A DNA stretch of 64,000 nt from Pseudohongiella sp. (lineage in GTDB: Bacteria > Pseudomonadota > Gammaproteobacteria > Pseudomonadales > Pseudohongiellaceae): contig JAUYSM010000075.1 in NCBI GenBank assembly GCA_030696315.1, positions 1-64,000 on the forward strand, given 5' to 3'. The translations under genes were made by a program, and so were the position numbers. A model generated the notes under the pieces. That model saw only the letters and a program-made list of their open reading frames with translations. It was not told the DNA's origin and did no database searches. Positions 10,665-18,209 of this stretch are shown here, in pieces (positions within the stretch are counted from its first letter, which is position 1; every line of letters begins with the position of its first letter).

Positions 10665-11563
10665 ACACCCACCGCCAGATTCAGATACCAGTCCGTGATG
10701 ACATCGCCCCAGATCAAGGCGATGAAACCGGCAATCGCGAGATAGGGACCAAACGACATGGGAACATTTTTATCGCGACCGGCAAAAATGGCCATGCCTA
10801 TACCCAGCACAGCACCCGCCATTGAAGACAGAATTACCACGCTCAGCAACTGCTGCCACCCAAGCCAGGCGCCAATTGCAGCCAATAGTTTAAAGTCACC
10901 GTAGCCCATGCCTTCACGGCCAGTCAGCAGTTTGAATATCTGGTAAACACTCCACAGGCTCAGGTAACCCGCACAGGCTCCAATAACCGCGTCACCGACG
11001 GAGACGCCAACACCATACGGCGTGGCCGCCAACAATAAACCCAGCCACAGTAACGGCAGCGTGATGTTGTCAGGTAAGAGTTGATGATCGATATCGATAG
11101 CGGTGGCACTGATCAGGCTCCATGTGAAAATCAGCGCAGCCACACAACTCCAGGTCGCCCCAAAATGCCAGGCGACCAGTGCAGAAAGCGCGGCGGTTAC
11201 CAGTTCAACAACTGGATACCGCCAATGGATGCGGGTTTTGCACTGGCTGCATTTTCCGCGCAGCATGAGGTAACTGAGCACCGGAATGTTCTGCCAGGGG
11301 CGAACAGGTTTTTTGCATACCGGACAATGCGAGTCCGGTTTCATCAGGTTAAATACTTTGTGTTCAGGAACTGGAGCCTGAGCCACCGCTTTTTTGGGCT
11401 CAATCTGCAGATATTCACAGCATTGGGCGTGCCATTCGCGTTGTAGCATCAGTGGCAATCTGTAAATGACCACATTAAGAAAGCTGCCAACAAGAAGCCC
11501 CAGCACTGTAGCCAGTATCACCGTGAGGGTCGCAGATGCAGAAAGTAAATCCAAAAGGGTCAT
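10661..11563 (-). CDS. pilD: Prepilin peptidase / N-methyltransferase PilD
   Basis: PilD is an inner-membrane aspartic protease that removes the leader from type IV prepilins and pseudopilins and methylates the new N-terminal phenylalanine. 300 residues. The cytoplasmic loop holds two CxxC pairs (CPVCKKPVRPWQNIPVLS, then KCSQCKTRIHW), as in the methylating class. The catalytic aspartates are recognisable in ATAIDIDHQLLPD and GYGDFKLLAAIG. Several hydrophobic helices surround them. It overlaps pilC by four bases. Its direct substrate is probably the PilA encoded at 14578. Confidence 0.97.
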   Translation of the reverse strand: MTLLDLLSASATLTVILATVLGLLVGSFLNVVIYRLPLMLQREWHAQCCEYLQIEPKKAVAQAPVPEHKVFNLMKPDSHCPVCKKPVRPWQNIPVLSYLMLRGKCSQCKTRIHWRYPVVELVTAALSALVAWHFGATWSCVAALIFTWSLISATAIDIDHQLLPDNITLPLLWLGLLLAATPYGVGVSVGDAVIGACAGYLSLWSVYQIFKLLTGREGMGYGDFKLLAAIGAWLGWQQLLSVVILSSMAGAVLGIGMAIFAGRDKNVPMSFGPYLAIAGFIALIWGDVITDWYLNLAVGV

Positions 11564-12774
11564 AAAACGGCTCCCAGCCGAAAAACAGGTAGATACATGG
11601 CAAGCATCAATACGGCGACAATTGTTCCAAGCACAATCATGACCAGCGGCTCAATCATGCTGCTCAGAGTATCCACTGCCTGGTCAACACGTTGCTCGTA
11701 ACGGTCGGCGCAAGTCTGTAGCATCTGATCAAGCGTACCGGATTGTTCACCTGCATAGACAAGTTGCGCAATCATAACCGGAAAAAGGTTGTTCTTGCGA
11801 ACCGCATAACTGAGGGGTTGTCCCTCGTTGATGAGGTGTCTGATTGTGATACATGCAGACTCGAATACGCGGTTACCGGTTGCGGCAGCAGTCGACTCCA
11901 GCGCTTGCATCAGGGGCAGCCCGGCGCGCAGACTGCCTGACAGTGTCTGGCTGAAGCGGCACAGACAAGCGTTCTGGACAATTGACCCGCACACTGGCAG
12001 TACCAGAATCATTTTGTCGACGAGCAACTGTAGTGAGTTGTTGTTTGAAATCAGCGTGCGAAGCACCAGGATTGCCACGACCAAAACCACTCCGGCAACG
12101 GGCGCGTAAACAATCGCCAAATCGGAGAGCGCCATCACGGTTAATGTCAGGCCTGGAAGTTCTGCGCCCAGCTCAGCAAAAGTGTTTTCAAACTGTGGCA
12201 CAACTTTGACCAGCAGCAAGGTGGTGACCAGCAAGGCAACCAGCAGCACCATCAGCGGGTAGAACAAGGCTTTTTTGACACGGGCACGCAGCCGTTCTGC
12301 TTTTTGGTGATCATCTGCCAGTGACTGCATGGTGATATCAAGCGTGCCAGACTGTTCTGCGGCTTTGATCATATTGACCAATAGACTCTGTTTGCCAAGC
12401 GCACTGCGACTGATCGCTTCGCCAAGCAGGCTGCCCTGTGCAACCTGCTGCTTTATATAAGATATTTCGTCTTTGAATCGGGAGGTTGGCATGCAATCGA
12501 TGCTGATCTCCAGCGCCTGCACCAAGGGCAGGCCGGCTTGTAACATCGCGGCGCTTTGTCGGAGAAAAAGGGTCAGCATGCCGGGTTGCAAGCGCAGCGG
12601 TTTTATTTTTTGAGCGGGCACTTTTGATACTTTGCAGTGAGTGACCAGAATGCCTTTGACGTAGAGCTCTCTGCGCAGCAACTCAGGACTGTTGGCGCTG
12701 CTGATCCCTTGCTGAGCCTGTCCGCTGAGGTCTTTGCCTGTCCATGAATAATTTCTGCTTGAGACGCCGGTCAT
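11560..12774 (-). CDS. pilC: Type IV pilus inner-membrane platform protein PilC
   Basis: PilC (GspF family) forms the inner-membrane platform on which the PilB motor assembles pilin. 404 residues with two related T2SSF halves. Each has an FLRQSAAML- or FSQTLSGSLRAGLPL-type helix start followed by membrane helices near residues 170-195, 215-240 and 375-400. AGEQSGTLDQML is a further family motif. The start ATG overlaps the pilB stop and its own stop overlaps pilD, so pilBCD is one translationally linked unit. Confidence 0.96.
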   Translation of the reverse strand: MTGVSSRNYSWTGKDLSGQAQQGISSANSPELLRRELYVKGILVTHCKVSKVPAQKIKPLRLQPGMLTLFLRQSAAMLQAGLPLVQALEISIDCMPTSRFKDEISYIKQQVAQGSLLGEAISRSALGKQSLLVNMIKAAEQSGTLDITMQSLADDHQKAERLRARVKKALFYPLMVLLVALLVTTLLLVKVVPQFENTFAELGAELPGLTLTVMALSDLAIVYAPVAGVVLVVAILVLRTLISNNNSLQLLVDKMILVLPVCGSIVQNACLCRFSQTLSGSLRAGLPLMQALESTAAATGNRVFESACITIRHLINEGQPLSYAVRKNNLFPVMIAQLVYAGEQSGTLDQMLQTCADRYEQRVDQAVDTLSSMIEPLVMIVLGTIVAVLMLAMYLPVFRLGAVL

Positions 12775-14456
12775 AACAATACCCGCCTGACTTCATCCAG
12801 ACTGGTCTCTCCAGCTGCCAGCGCTGTTAGTGCGCTCTCGAACAAGTCGGATGAGCCCGCACGTCGGGCAGCCGATGTAATCTCACGCACATCCGCCCCG
12901 GTAGATATTTTTTCAGCGACATTTGCGCAAACTGGCAATAATTCGACAAATGCTACACGGCCACGGTAGCCTTCGTGACATTGACTGCAGCCTTTGGCAA
13001 TACAGATTTTTTCGGGTAATTTGTCGGTCAGCAGATCATCCGATACCAATGTGCTCGACACTACCCATTCACGGCAATTGATACAGAGCCTCCGCGCCAG
13101 GCGCTGGCTTATGATCAAGGTCAACGCACTGGCGAGGTTATAAGCTTCAATTCCCATGTTCAGCAGTCGATTTATGGTGTCTGCCGCACTGTTTGTATGA
13201 AGTGTTGATAACACCAAATGTCCGGTCTGGGCCGCTTTGACAGCAATGTCTGCAGTTTCCTGATCCCGAATTTCTCCAAGCATCACCACATCCGGGTCCT
13301 GACGCAAAAAGGCACGGAGTGCCGTTGCAAAGTCCAGCCCACTGCGACGGTTTACAGCAACCTGGTTGACGCCTTCAAGATTGATTTCAACAGGGTCTTC
13401 TGCGGTGGAAATGTTGCGCTCGATGGCATTCAAATGCCCAAGACCACTATAAAGAGTCACGGTTTTACCGCTTCCGGTAGGACCTGTTACCAGTATCATG
13501 CCCTGCCGACTACTGAGCGCTTTGCGGTAGAGTTGTAATTGTGTCTGGCTGAATCCAAGCGCACTTAAGGGCATCATGACGCCAGTCGAGTCCAGCACCC
13601 GTAACACAATTTTTTCGCCCCACAGCGTGGGCAAGGTGCTGATTCGTAGATCAATAAAGCGCTTGTCAGTTAACTTCAGGCGTATCCGCCCATCCTGCGG
13701 GCGTCGTCTCTCGTTGATATCCAGCGACGCCATTACTTTCAGCCGCGCACCCAGTCGAGCTGCCAGCCGTGCTGCCGTTCTGGAATTTTCTCGCAAAATG
13801 CCGTCGATACGAAATCGGATGCGACAGGACGATTCGTAAGGTTCAATATGAATATCTGACGCCCGTAGCCTGACTGCATCCAGCAACAGTTGGTTTACAA
13901 ATCGCACAACCGGGGCCTCGTTGGCCGTTTCATTGATATCAGAGATTTGTGCAGGATCTTCTTCGACAGGATCATTCATCAAAACAGTCAATTCCTGCGT
14001 CGATGAATCAGCTGCCAGATAGCTGTGCGGCTCAATAGACTGCCCATCCAATTGATTAAGAATGTGATCCAGTTTTACGCCATCAACAATGACCGGTTGT
14101 ATGTGCTGCTTGGCAAAAAGCCCTTGCTCACTCAGGGTGGCCAGACATGCAGGATCCGAGATCGCAAGGTGAACGACCTGACCCTTCCAGGCTATGGGCA
14201 ATGCCCGGCATAATCGCATCCATGGCTTGAATTCCGGCAGGGCAGCATTGTTCAGGCATGTGATATCAAACAGGGGACATGAAAACGCACGCGCAATCAG
14301 TTGCGCCAGTTTTAAGGTGTCTATGTTGCCTTGTCTGATCAACAAACTGATGAGCGGGAGCTGTTCCCGAGTCGCCAGGGCGAGTGTACTTTCCATCATA
14401 GGCGGCGTTATAAGACCGTGTTCAATCAACATGTCAGGTAATCGATTTGCCAGCAT
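12771..14456 (-). CDS. pilB: Type IV pilus extension ATPase PilB
   Basis: PilB is the hexameric cytoplasmic ATPase that powers pilus extension. About 561 residues. The N-terminal MshEN-type domain spans roughly residues 1-150. The ATPase core shows Walker A GPTGSGKTVTLYSG near residue 325, an Asp-box region, Walker B VVMLGEIRDQETADIAV and the His box STLHTNSAADTINRLL. A tetracysteine zinc site (CINC and CSQC) lies near residues 460-500. I set the start at ATG 14456, preceded by an AAGGAGGGG site; an upstream frame extension to 14543 would run into the pilA regulatory region. It is transcribed divergently from pilA. Confidence 0.96.
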   Translation of the reverse strand: MLANRLPDMLIEHGLITPPMMESTLALATREQLPLISLLIRQGNIDTLKLAQLIARAFSCPLFDITCLNNAALPEFKPWMRLCRALPIAWKGQVVHLAISDPACLATLSEQGLFAKQHIQPVIVDGVKLDHILNQLDGQSIEPHSYLAADSSTQELTVLMNDPVEEDPAQISDINETANEAPVVRFVNQLLLDAVRLRASDIHIEPYESSCRIRFRIDGILRENSRTAARLAARLGARLKVMASLDINERRRPQDGRIRLKLTDKRFIDLRISTLPTLWGEKIVLRVLDSTGVMMPLSALGFSQTQLQLYRKALSSRQGMILVTGPTGSGKTVTLYSGLGHLNAIERNISTAEDPVEINLEGVNQVAVNRRSGLDFATALRAFLRQDPDVVMLGEIRDQETADIAVKAAQTGHLVLSTLHTNSAADTINRLLNMGIEAYNLASALTLIISQRLARRLCINCREWVVSSTLVSDDLLTDKLPEKICIAKGCSQCHEGYRGRVAFVELLPVCANVAEKISTGADVREITSAARRAGSSDLFESALTALAAGETSLDEVRRVLL

Positions 14457-14480
14457 TGTTTGCCCCTCCTTCACAGTTTT

Positions 14481-14540
14481 ATAGCAGCCTGTAACAGGCT
14501 CTGCTATACCATCTGGGCGAACTGTCCCTGACGGACAGTT
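14481..14540. promoter_or_regulatory. Two adjacent inverted repeats between divergent pilB and pilA
   Basis: The first repeat pairs ATAGCAG (14481-14487) with CTGCTAT (14501-14507), with an inner CCTG/CAGG pair. The second is a perfect 8-base inverted repeat, AACTGTCC (14520-14527) and GGACAGTT (14533-14540), with a 5-base spacer. Neither is followed by a T-run, so they look more like operators than terminators. I see no -24/-12 sigma-54 motif (TGGCAC...TTGC) upstream of pilA, unlike in Pseudomonas. Confidence 0.5.
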
Positions 14541-14577
14541 CAAGTGAGCCAGTCAACATGCACAAGGAGGTGCAAAG

Positions 14578-15000
14578 ATGAGTCAACGCAACAATAGTGG
14601 TTTTACTTTGATCGAACTGATGATGGTGGTTGCCATTATTGGCATCTTGGCTGCCGTAGCGCTGCCGTCGTACCAAGGGTATGCCGCGCGTGCTACTTAC
14701 GCAGAACTGATGTCTGCGGCAGCACCTGCCAGAGCAAGTGTAGATATTTGTGTGCAAACACGTGGACCCGAAGCTTGCACGTCAATTGCCTCGCAAGATG
14801 GATGGTCGGTCTCTGCTCAGGTTGAAAGTGTTGATGTCAGTATGGACGAGGACGACTTTCTGGTAACTGTCACACCAACAGGTTTGCATGCCGGTATTAC
14901 AGAGAATGATAACTACATACTGAGAGGGGTCGTCAGCAGCGGCACCCTGCTGTGGAGTACTGATGCTGATTCGGGATGCCTTGCCAGCGGTTTATGTTGA
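14578..15000 (+). CDS. pilA: Type IV major pilin PilA
   Basis: A 140-residue type IV prepilin. The 8-residue basic leader ends in Gly8 and is followed by Phe9, with Glu13 at mature position 5, in the canonical [20 protein letters not shown] helix. Predicted mature length is 132. The C-terminal head has two cysteine pairs (Cys in DICVQT and EACTS; Cys in SGCLASGLC at the very end), the last fitting the pilin D-region disulphide loop. An AAGGAGG site precedes the ATG. Placement next to pilB-pilC-pilD supports a major pilin role, though minor pilins can look alike. Confidence 0.93.
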   Translation: MSQRNNSGFTLIELMMVVAIIGILAAVALPSYQGYAARATYAELMSAAAPARASVDICVQTRGPEACTSIASQDGWSVSAQVESVDVSMDEDDFLVTVTPTGLHAGITENDNYILRGVVSSGTLLWSTDADSGCLASGLC

Positions 15001-15030
15001 GGGCGTTCTGGGCAAGCGGGTTTGCGCAGG

Positions 15031-15055
15031 GGCGTTAATTTGGTACATTAGCGCC
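15031..15055 (+). terminator. Possible hairpin after pilA
   Basis: GGCGTTAAT (15031-15039) can pair with ATTAGCGCC (15047-15055) through nine positions including one G-U. No T-run follows, so it may be a weak terminator or mRNA-stabilising hairpin. The rest of the 190 bases between pilA and the cytochrome gene shows no tRNA or ORF. Confidence 0.35.
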
Positions 15056-15190
15056 ACTTCAATCACTGGCTAAGATTGTTAAGCTGGCATTCAGCACATT
15101 GATATTAAGCTGATTCTGCTGACCCAACTAATCGGACACAGCCGCAAGAGATCACTCGAGAACGTACCAGTCGTACCGGAGTAAACAAAG

Positions 15191-15595
15191 ATGAAAGCAG
15201 TAAAAAACACAGTTGTAGCAGTTTTGGCGGTTTCAGCAGCTGTATTGGTCGGTGGTTATGCCAGTGCACAGTCAACAACAGTCAAAGATGGTGTCTATAC
15301 GGTCGAGCAGGCTGCTGCGGGCAAAGAGCTGTATGAGCGTCGCTGCGGTGCTTGCCACAATGCTGATTTTTACAAAACTGCGTTTACTAACCGAAACAAT
15401 CAACCCTTGCAGTATATGTTCGAAGAGATTCTGGTCAATATGCCAGCAGATACCCCCGGCTCAATGATGGATAGCGAATACGAGATTGTTTTTGCTCATA
15501 TTTTGTCTCTGGTAGGATACCCGGCAGGCGATACTGAATTGAATTACGGCAATGGCAGTATGGCTGATATCTCTGTTGTCCCGCCGGGCAATTGA
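15191..15595 (+). CDS. Small exported class I c-type cytochrome
   Basis: A 134-residue protein with a signal peptide (hydrophobic stretch at residues 8-22, likely cleaved after YASA near residue 26). A single haem-binding CGACH motif sits at residues 52-56. Methionines near residue 91 (LVNMPADTPG) or in GSMMD are candidate sixth ligands. It would be matured by the Ccm system and act as a periplasmic electron carrier. The partner is unknown, since neighbours are pilA and nadC. A GGAG site lies before the ATG. The family resembles small cytochromes associated with quinoprotein dehydrogenases, but I cannot name a specific one. Confidence 0.82.
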   Translation: MKAVKNTVVAVLAVSAAVLVGGYASAQSTTVKDGVYTVEQAAAGKELYERRCGACHNADFYKTAFTNRNNQPLQYMFEEILVNMPADTPGSMMDSEYEIVFAHILSLVGYPAGDTELNYGNGSMADISVVPPGN

Positions 15596-15619
15596 TCTGA
15601 GGGTCTGACAGGCATTACC

Positions 15620-16486
15620 TCAGGCGTTGAAGCGCTCGAACCGCATGGACAGGTCGATCGCTTTAACGTCTTTGGTTAATGTGCCCATGGAGATGTAGTC
15701 AACACCCGTTTCAGCAACGGCCACCATGGTTTGATCATTGATCCCGCCCGACGCTTCCAGACGACAGTTCGCGCCTGGGTATGCCCGTGCGATGAGCACA
15801 GCCTCCTTCAAATCTTTCAGGCTAAAATTGTCCAGCATGATGATGTCCGCTTGGGCGGATAAGGCCTGATCAAGTTCTGCAAACGTCTCAACTTCCACCT
15901 CGACAGGTTTACCCGGCGCAATCTGGCGCGCGGTTGCGATTGCCTGCCCGATAGAGCCGCATGCGCTGATATGGTTTTCCTTGATGAGGAAAGCATCAAA
16001 CAGACCCATGCGATGATTAAAACACCCGCCCACACGTACGGCATATTTTTGTGCAGTCCGTAATCCTGGCAGGGTCTTGCGGGTGTCCAGTAACCTGACA
16101 TCAGTATGCGCGACCTTTTTGGCGTAGGTACGGCTGACGGTCGCAGTTGCAGAAAGAGTCTGCAGAAAATTCAGCATACAGCGCTCGGCACTCAATAGTG
16201 CGCGTGCCGGCCCTCGAAAGCGGGCGATAGCTTGATTTGGCTCGAGATCAGACCCTTCCTCCGCCAGCCATTCAACCTTGATGGCGCGGTCTACCTGGCG
16301 CAAAACCTCCGCAGCCCATGGCGTGCCACAAAGCACTGCATTCTCGCGAGAAATGATACTGGCATATGCCTGCGTTTGCTCTCCAATCAGGCGTGCGGTG
16401 ATGTCTCCTGAGCCAATATCTTCCTGCAGTGCGCGCTGCACCGTTACGGTGATATCGTCAGGAATTGCAATGGAATCCGTAGGCAT
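15620..16486 (-). CDS. nadC: Nicotinate-nucleotide pyrophosphorylase (carboxylating)
   Basis: NadC converts quinolinate and PRPP to nicotinate mononucleotide in de novo NAD synthesis. About 288 residues from ATG 16486; a TTG at 16519 would add 11 residues. Motifs: [13 protein letters not shown] near the N-terminus, the [15 protein letters not shown] helix, and [20 protein letters not shown] with active-site Arg/Lys. [14 protein letters not shown] and IMLDNFSL carry the acidic PRPP/quinolinate residues, and LEASGGIN closes the barrel. It is divergent from ampD, the same arrangement as in E. coli. Confidence 0.96.
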   Translation of the reverse strand: MPTDSIAIPDDITVTVQRALQEDIGSGDITARLIGEQTQAYASIISRENAVLCGTPWAAEVLRQVDRAIKVEWLAEEGSDLEPNQAIARFRGPARALLSAERCMLNFLQTLSATATVSRTYAKKVAHTDVRLLDTRKTLPGLRTAQKYAVRVGGCFNHRMGLFDAFLIKENHISACGSIGQAIATARQIAPGKPVEVEVETFAELDQALSAQADIIMLDNFSLKDLKEAVLIARAYPGANCRLEASGGINDQTMVAVAETGVDYISMGTLTKDVKAIDLSMRFERFNA

Positions 16487-16498
16487 AAAAAATCCGAT

Positions 16499-16560
16499 GG
16501 TTTGGCTGAGAGGGCGCAATATAACCTATCTCGGGCTTGGTGATATACTCAGGCCAAACC
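16499..16560. promoter_or_regulatory. Divergent nadC/ampD control region with flanking inverted repeat
   Basis: GGTTTGGCTGAG (16499-16510) and CTCAGGCCAAACC (16548-16560) are inverted copies differing by one inserted base. They enclose 37 bases that contain an extended -10 box, TGATATACT at 16541-16549, oriented toward ampD. The arrangement could be a dyad operator or a fortuitous hairpin. Confidence 0.4.
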
Positions 16561-16608
16561 ACTGTTGAGGCAATAGAACACCTCAATAGAAAACCAGAGG
16601 ATATTGGC

Positions 16609-17148
16609 TTGAGTAGTGATCATTGGATGCAAGGGGTACGCAGAGTGGAGTCCCCCAACTGCAGTGAGCGACCAGTGGGTCGCCCCGTTGATATGTTGGT
16701 AATACACAATATCAGTTTGCCGCCAGGTGAGTTTGGAGGTGGCTGGATAGATCATTTGTTTACCAATCAGTTGGATGCCACGGCGCATAGCTATTTTGCG
16801 GGTATCGCTCACTTGCGTGTCTCAGCCCATATCCTGATCGCTCGTGATGGGGCTATCACGCAATTTGTGCCATTTAACCGTAAGGCATGGCACGCTGGAC
16901 AGTCCTGCTTTGCTGGCGAAGAAAATTGTAATGATTTCTCGATTGGCATTGAATTGGAGGGGTGTGATGACAAACCCTTCACAGAAGAGCAATACAAAGC
17001 ACTCTCAGAGCTTACGGAGTTTCTGCGAGGCTGCTATCCTGCTATCTCCGCTGACAGGATCGTAGGTCACAGCGACATTGCGCCACAACGCAAGACCGAT
17101 CCTGGCCCCTGTTTTGACTGGCATCGTTACCGAAAGGCGTTGATATGA
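16609..17148 (+). CDS. ampD: 1,6-anhydro-N-acetylmuramyl-L-alanine amidase AmpD
   Basis: AmpD is a cytoplasmic zinc amidase that cleaves the stem peptide from anhydromuropeptides during cell-wall recycling, and so keeps AmpR-type beta-lactamase induction down. About 179 residues using TTG 16609, which has an AGAGG site 8 bases upstream. That puts VRRVESPNC at the same distance from the start as in E. coli. The motifs DMLVIHNISLPPG (zinc His), KAWHAGQSCF, SIGIELEGCDD and VGHSDIAPQRKTDPGP (second zinc His, catalytic Lys, Asp) are complete. It overlaps ampE by four bases. The importer ampG is also in this window, at 27353. Confidence 0.95.
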   Translation: MSSDHWMQGVRRVESPNCSERPVGRPVDMLVIHNISLPPGEFGGGWIDHLFTNQLDATAHSYFAGIAHLRVSAHILIARDGAITQFVPFNRKAWHAGQSCFAGEENCNDFSIGIELEGCDDKPFTEEQYKALSELTEFLRGCYPAISADRIVGHSDIAPQRKTDPGPCFDWHRYRKALI

Positions 17149-18038
17149 CTTTTTTTGTGGTGCTCAGTTGTCTGTTGCTGAATCACTATTGGCGAAAGGA
17201 GCGTTTGCTCCCGGTCGACAATTGGTTTGAGCATTGGCAACAAATCCTGTTGGCACAACAATACAGACTTCCTGATGGCTTGCGACAATGGCCGTTGACC
17301 CTGCCGATTTTGTTTCTGTTGATACCCTTGCTTCCAGTGGCTTTGTTATTGCTCATTGCGGAAGGCCGTTTGATGGGGCTACTGACATTGGGTTTGCACT
17401 TTTTGCTGCTGATGTATTGCCTGCCGCGCGTGAATATCGATGTTTTGATTGAAGAGTATCTGCAGCGCTGGGATCGCGGCAATTATGAGGCCGCCTATCT
17501 GCATACTGAACAGGTTGCGCCCAGTGTGTTTAACGAATCATTTGATGATTACGCACGTATGCATGCCAGTTTCAGCCAGTTTGTATTGGTGACCAGCTTC
17601 CGCCGCATCTTTGCTGTATTGTTCTGGTACATTTTGTTTGGCCCGCTGGGTGCACTGTTTTATCTGCTGCTGCAACAATTGATCGCCACCGGAGGATTGT
17701 TAAAAACCGGACGATCCGATGCGGTTGCTGAGCGACTGCTGGCCATATTGGAGTGGGTGCCAGTGCGGATGGTGGCCTTGGCATTTGCGCTGGCCGGTGA
17801 TTTTGTTGCTACCTTCAAGGTCATCAAGTCCCGTATCTTTGATCAGCTTGATCCTGACACTGGCCTGGACTTGTTAAAAGAAAGTGCGGCTGCTGCGATG
17901 CTGACATCGGAAAGGGTTGGCAAAGATATTGATTTTGCTGCGCGTGCTTCCGCGGAACTACGGGAGTTGCGTGGATTGCTGATGCGAACCCATGTAGTCT
18001 GGGTAGTCGTTCTGGCTTTGATAATTCTTGTAGTCTAA
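17145..18038 (+). CDS. ampE: AmpE-like inner-membrane protein
   Basis: 297 residues (E. coli AmpE 284), with membrane helices around residues 50-72, 75-92, 150-175 and at the very C-terminus. Position directly after ampD with an ATGA overlap, size and topology identify it. Family motifs include NHYWRKERLLPVDNW and RRIFAVLFWYILFGPLGAL. AmpE is thought to act in signalling of cell-wall damage or as a CobD/CbiB-related membrane protein; its biochemical activity is not established. A short hairpin terminator follows. Confidence 0.9.
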   Translation: MTFFVVLSCLLLNHYWRKERLLPVDNWFEHWQQILLAQQYRLPDGLRQWPLTLPILFLLIPLLPVALLLLIAEGRLMGLLTLGLHFLLLMYCLPRVNIDVLIEEYLQRWDRGNYEAAYLHTEQVAPSVFNESFDDYARMHASFSQFVLVTSFRRIFAVLFWYILFGPLGALFYLLLQQLIATGGLLKTGRSDAVAERLLAILEWVPVRMVALAFALAGDFVATFKVIKSRIFDQLDPDTGLDLLKESAAAAMLTSERVGKDIDFAARASAELRELRGLLMRTHVVWVVVLALIILVV

Positions 18039-18056
18039 CTACATATTTGTCAGGCC

Positions 18057-18079
18057 CGGCTTGAAGAAAGCCGCTTTTG
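18057..18079 (+). terminator. Probable terminator after ampE
   Basis: CGGCTT (18057-18062) pairs with AAGCCG (18068-18073) across a 5-base loop, followed by a short T-run at 18075-18078. The stem is small but well placed 19 bases after the ampE stop. Confidence 0.55.
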
Positions 18080-18100
18080 GAGATAGTATTTGCATCAACC

Positions 18101-18115
18101 TGTAATTTAATTACA
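18101..18115. promoter_or_regulatory. Perfect 7+7 palindrome upstream of aceE
   Basis: TGTAATT-T-AATTACA lies 95 bases before the aceE start. It resembles an operator in form but does not match the PdhR site of enterics. No pdhR gene is present next to aceE, unlike in E. coli. Confidence 0.35.
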
Positions 18116-18209
18116 AGATGTGTCTGGCCGTGAAATCGTGTCACAAGCAGTCATGACTTGTTAAAAGATAATCACAACCACCTGAATTTTCAGATAAAGA
18201 ATAGAGCTT

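Noticed and set aside
18039-18209. PdhR operator upstream of aceE
   Set aside because: The palindrome there does not match the enteric PdhR site and pdhR itself is not adjacent.
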